Positions 61,888 through 64,000 of a stretch of DNA of 64,000 nucleotides are shown here, piece by piece. Position numbers and translations under genes: made by a program. Each line of letters starts with the position of its first letter. Position 1 is the stretch's first letter. A model generated the notes under the pieces. It had not been told where the DNA came from and did no database searches. It worked only from the letters and a program-made list of their open reading frames with translations. Source of the stretch: Sinohyriopsis cumingii (lineage: Eukaryota; Mollusca; Bivalvia; Unionida; Unionidae). The stretch covers positions 160,573,630 to 160,637,629 of the forward strand of contig CM068824.1 in NCBI GenBank assembly GCA_028554795.2, written 5' to 3'.

Positions 61888-64000
61888 GTGGATTGCATAC
61901 GTTATATCTATTTATAAATGGTTTGGGGTTGGGTTTTTCTCTTGTGACAAATGAAAATTGACTGACAATGTAATAATTGGGACTTCGCTGCGAAAAATTT
62001 AGAGATAATACGAGATCGGGATGTAGATGAGGAAATACCCCCAAAATCGGGAGGTTTTTCTCCCGGCTTGAGAGTTGACAGTTATGAACTGTCCGGGCTT
62101 GTGGAATTTCAGTCAGGGCTTGAGTTTATTTAAGTCACCAGCCCGGGGCCTGTGCCTAAAACATTTCTTTTAGCACTGACTAGTACAGTACATAAACTAT
62201 TATATCAGACTGCAGATTCAAGTTTTGAATGTGCAACCCAAATGTGGTCTCCTTCCGTCTGCCTCGCTCGCCAATGTTTATGTTTGTATTCGAGGACTGG
62301 CTAGTATTGCGTCACGGTACCACGTGATCTGTCGTCTCATCAAAACTCGGAAAAACTCTGCAATTTACGGAATCGTGGTATCTTCCATGCAATAAAATCA
62401 CTACCCGCTTACAATATTTAATTTATAAACATGACAGTCGAATTAAAATCTGTAGTGAATTACATACGTAAATGGAAAATTTTGATTTCTAGTCTCCTTT
62501 AAGGTATGATAAAATACAAAGGAAAGGAGTTTTCAGCCCGGTGATAGAGTTCTGGCTCTCTTGCCATATATCAAAATCCACTTCAGGCAAGACACATTGT
62601 TCTATGGTCCTTATACAGTTGAAAGAAAGTAAGTGATTTAAATTGTATCGTCAATACTCCTGGGAGGTGAAAACAAAAACAACTTTGTCATATAAATATG
62701 TTAAAGGAGTATGTTGATAGAGACAGCCAGGTTAATCATGCAATCAATATAATTGAAGATTTAAGTGAGGATTTAAGTGATACGATGCAATCCAAGGACT
62801 TTGGTTAACCAATCTTCAGAATTTAGAAATTATGAATAATCTGAACCATAAACTTTCACATCTGCAGCAACAAGTCAGAAAAGAATGAACCAAAACTGCT
62901 GTTACTTGGGTATGAGCTCTACTTGATTCCAGATGTTCATACAAATGACCCTAGAAACTCTACCATGACAATGCAACAGTAGATTCGACACCTGTGAAAT
63001 AGCATACATGCAGGATGATACCTCTCAAACAGGAGTGTTGGAAGAAAAAAAAAAGTATTTGCTGGAGTTCACCATGTATACTTGTACCAAAACCAAATAA
63101 TACTTTCTGCATGTGCACAGACTATAGAAAGGTGAACAATGTGACCATAACAGATTCATTTCCATTGCCAAGAATCAATCACAGCACTAACAAAATTGGA
63201 AATGCAAAATATATCACCAAATTTGACCCTTTGAAAGGATTCTGGCAACTTCCATTGACAGAAAGGGCAAAGGAAATTTCAGCATTCATGACTCTAGATG
63301 GACTTCATCAGTATAAAGTGATGCCATTTGAGATGAAAGGTTCCCTTGTACTTTTCTACATTTAATGAACATAAATACATCTGACCTAGATAACTGTGAT
63401 TCTTACATTGATAATATCACCATCTACAATGATGCCTGGAAAGATCACTTGGAGACAATTTGGAAATTCTTTGACAGACTCACTGATGTAAATTTGACAA
63501 ATAATTTATCCAAAAATGAGTTTTGCCATGCTTGTGTTACATTTCAAGGACATATTGTTCGACATGGCAAAGTTAAACCTACAAATGCTAAGGTCAAGGC
63601 TATCTCTGAATTCCCTGTGCCTATCAGTAAAGAGCAACCAATGCAATTTTGGGGTATGGCTGGATTTAAAGTGTATGTTGATACAAGTGATGCATGGTGC
63701 AGTATTGATTCAAGAAGACAAAAATGGTGTAGATCATTCAGTTTGCTATTTTTCTAAGAAATAAAAAATAAGCACCAGAAAAATTATTCCACAATCAAAA
63801 AAGAAGGTATGGCTTTGATGATACTATGAAGTGTATGTTAATTCAGCATCTTCTCTGTATCTAGTGATCACAACCTCTATACTTGCATTAACAAGATGAA
63901 AAGCAAAAATCTGAGTTTACTCAGGTGAGTTTGATGTTGCAGGAATACAATACTTACATCAGGCATATCAAGGGAAAAGACAATCTAATAACAGATGCAC

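Larger units (their letters stand above)
60523..62178. mobile_element. Possible nested DNA element with CAGTGCTAAAA ends
   Basis: An 11-bp perfect inverted pair, CAGTGCTAAAA at 60523-60533 and its complement at 62168-62178, resembles hAT ends. The neighbouring 8-bp flanks (tacaccag and actagtac) do not match, so a true insertion is not proven. Confidence 0.35.
59900..62498 (+). mobile_element. Kolobok-like DNA transposon with THAP exon, nested in the retroelement
   Basis: Flanked by TTAA at 59896-59899 and 62499-62502. With the TTAA included, the left end TTAAAGGAGACCAGAAACCA and the right end (read in reverse) TTAAAGGAGACTAGAAATCA agree at 18 of 20 positions. The start fits the TTAAAGGRR ends known for T2-type elements of the Kolobok superfamily, whose transposases carry THAP domains. 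A THAP exon lies near the left end (60138-60469) and a CRE-like tgacgtca at 60082-60089. No catalytic-domain sequence is recognisable, so the copy is non-autonomous. The interior includes a repeat shared with 10.4 kb, a SINE B tail and a possible further insertion. Confidence 0.75.
58895..64000 (+). mobile_element. Broken Ty3-type LTR retroelement, Gmr1-like (integrase before reverse transcriptase)
   Basis: A fossil. Parts in plus-strand order: integrase zinc-finger end and catalytic-domain sequence (about 58903-59613), the integrase C-terminal part (about 62503-62700), a connecting stretch, reverse transcriptase (about 63000-63650) and RNase H sequence running to the window edge. In ordinary Ty3 elements integrase comes last; integrase first is the order known for the Gmr1 group. 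No LTR, gag or protease is seen: the left side is lost or replaced and the right side is cut by the window. It is broken, with on the order of ten interruptions, and contains two later insertions (a SINE and a TTAA DNA transposon). The accumulated change suggests an old copy. Confidence 0.85.

Noticed and set aside
1-64000. CRISPR arrays, operons or phage-like modules
   Set aside because: The DNA is clearly eukaryotic; the regular repeats are tandem minisatellites without spacers.

Overview
The window is animal nuclear DNA. It is AT-rich, with widely spaced short exons, GT-AG introns of up to 8 kb, tRNA-derived SINEs and many DNA-transposon relics. The SINE types, an inverted mollusc-style dispersed repeat and a Gmr1-like Ty3 element suggest a mollusc, most likely a bivalve. 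That is inference; no species is claimed.

Three host genes can be assembled from exons by protein similarity and matching splice phase. (1) TMED10, the p24-delta cargo receptor, lies on the minus strand at 22564-4612 with five exons and a complete 206-residue product. (2) MRPL33, mitochondrial ribosomal protein bL33m, lies on the plus strand at about 28.6-33.1 kb with two exons seen and the extreme N-terminus unresolved. (3) The 3' half of TTC7, a scaffold of the plasma-membrane PI4-kinase III alpha complex, lies on the minus strand at 57588-42748 with seven exons; its 5' exons are beyond the window or not found. One TTC7 intron uses a GC donor. TMED10 and MRPL33 are divergent, MRPL33 and TTC7 convergent. 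The three genes have unrelated cellular roles: ER-Golgi cargo sorting, mitochondrial translation and PI4P synthesis.

Introns and intergenic DNA hold two SINE families (A at six sites and B at five, four inserts with clear target-site duplications), an internally deleted hAT relic (14.6-15.8 kb), a hAT-like non-autonomous element with perfect 14-bp inverted ends (25.7-26.5 kb), a TA-flanked pogo/Tigger-like element (37.2-37.7 kb), a TTAA-flanked piggyBac-like element (11.8-12.4 kb) and a foldback element (20.9-21.65 kb). The TTC7 gene is rich in minisatellites, with units of 32, 36, 51, about 75 and 74 bp; a further 40-bp array lies just beyond its 3' end.

The most interesting region is 58.9-64 kb. 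A broken Ty3-type retroelement shows integrase sequence before reverse transcriptase, the order known from the Gmr1 group. Its integrase region is interrupted by a SINE with a perfect 12-bp duplication and, seven bases further on, by a 2.6-kb TTAA-flanked DNA transposon. That transposon has TTAAAGGAG ends and a THAP zinc-finger exon, which fits the Kolobok superfamily. No wholly new system was found.
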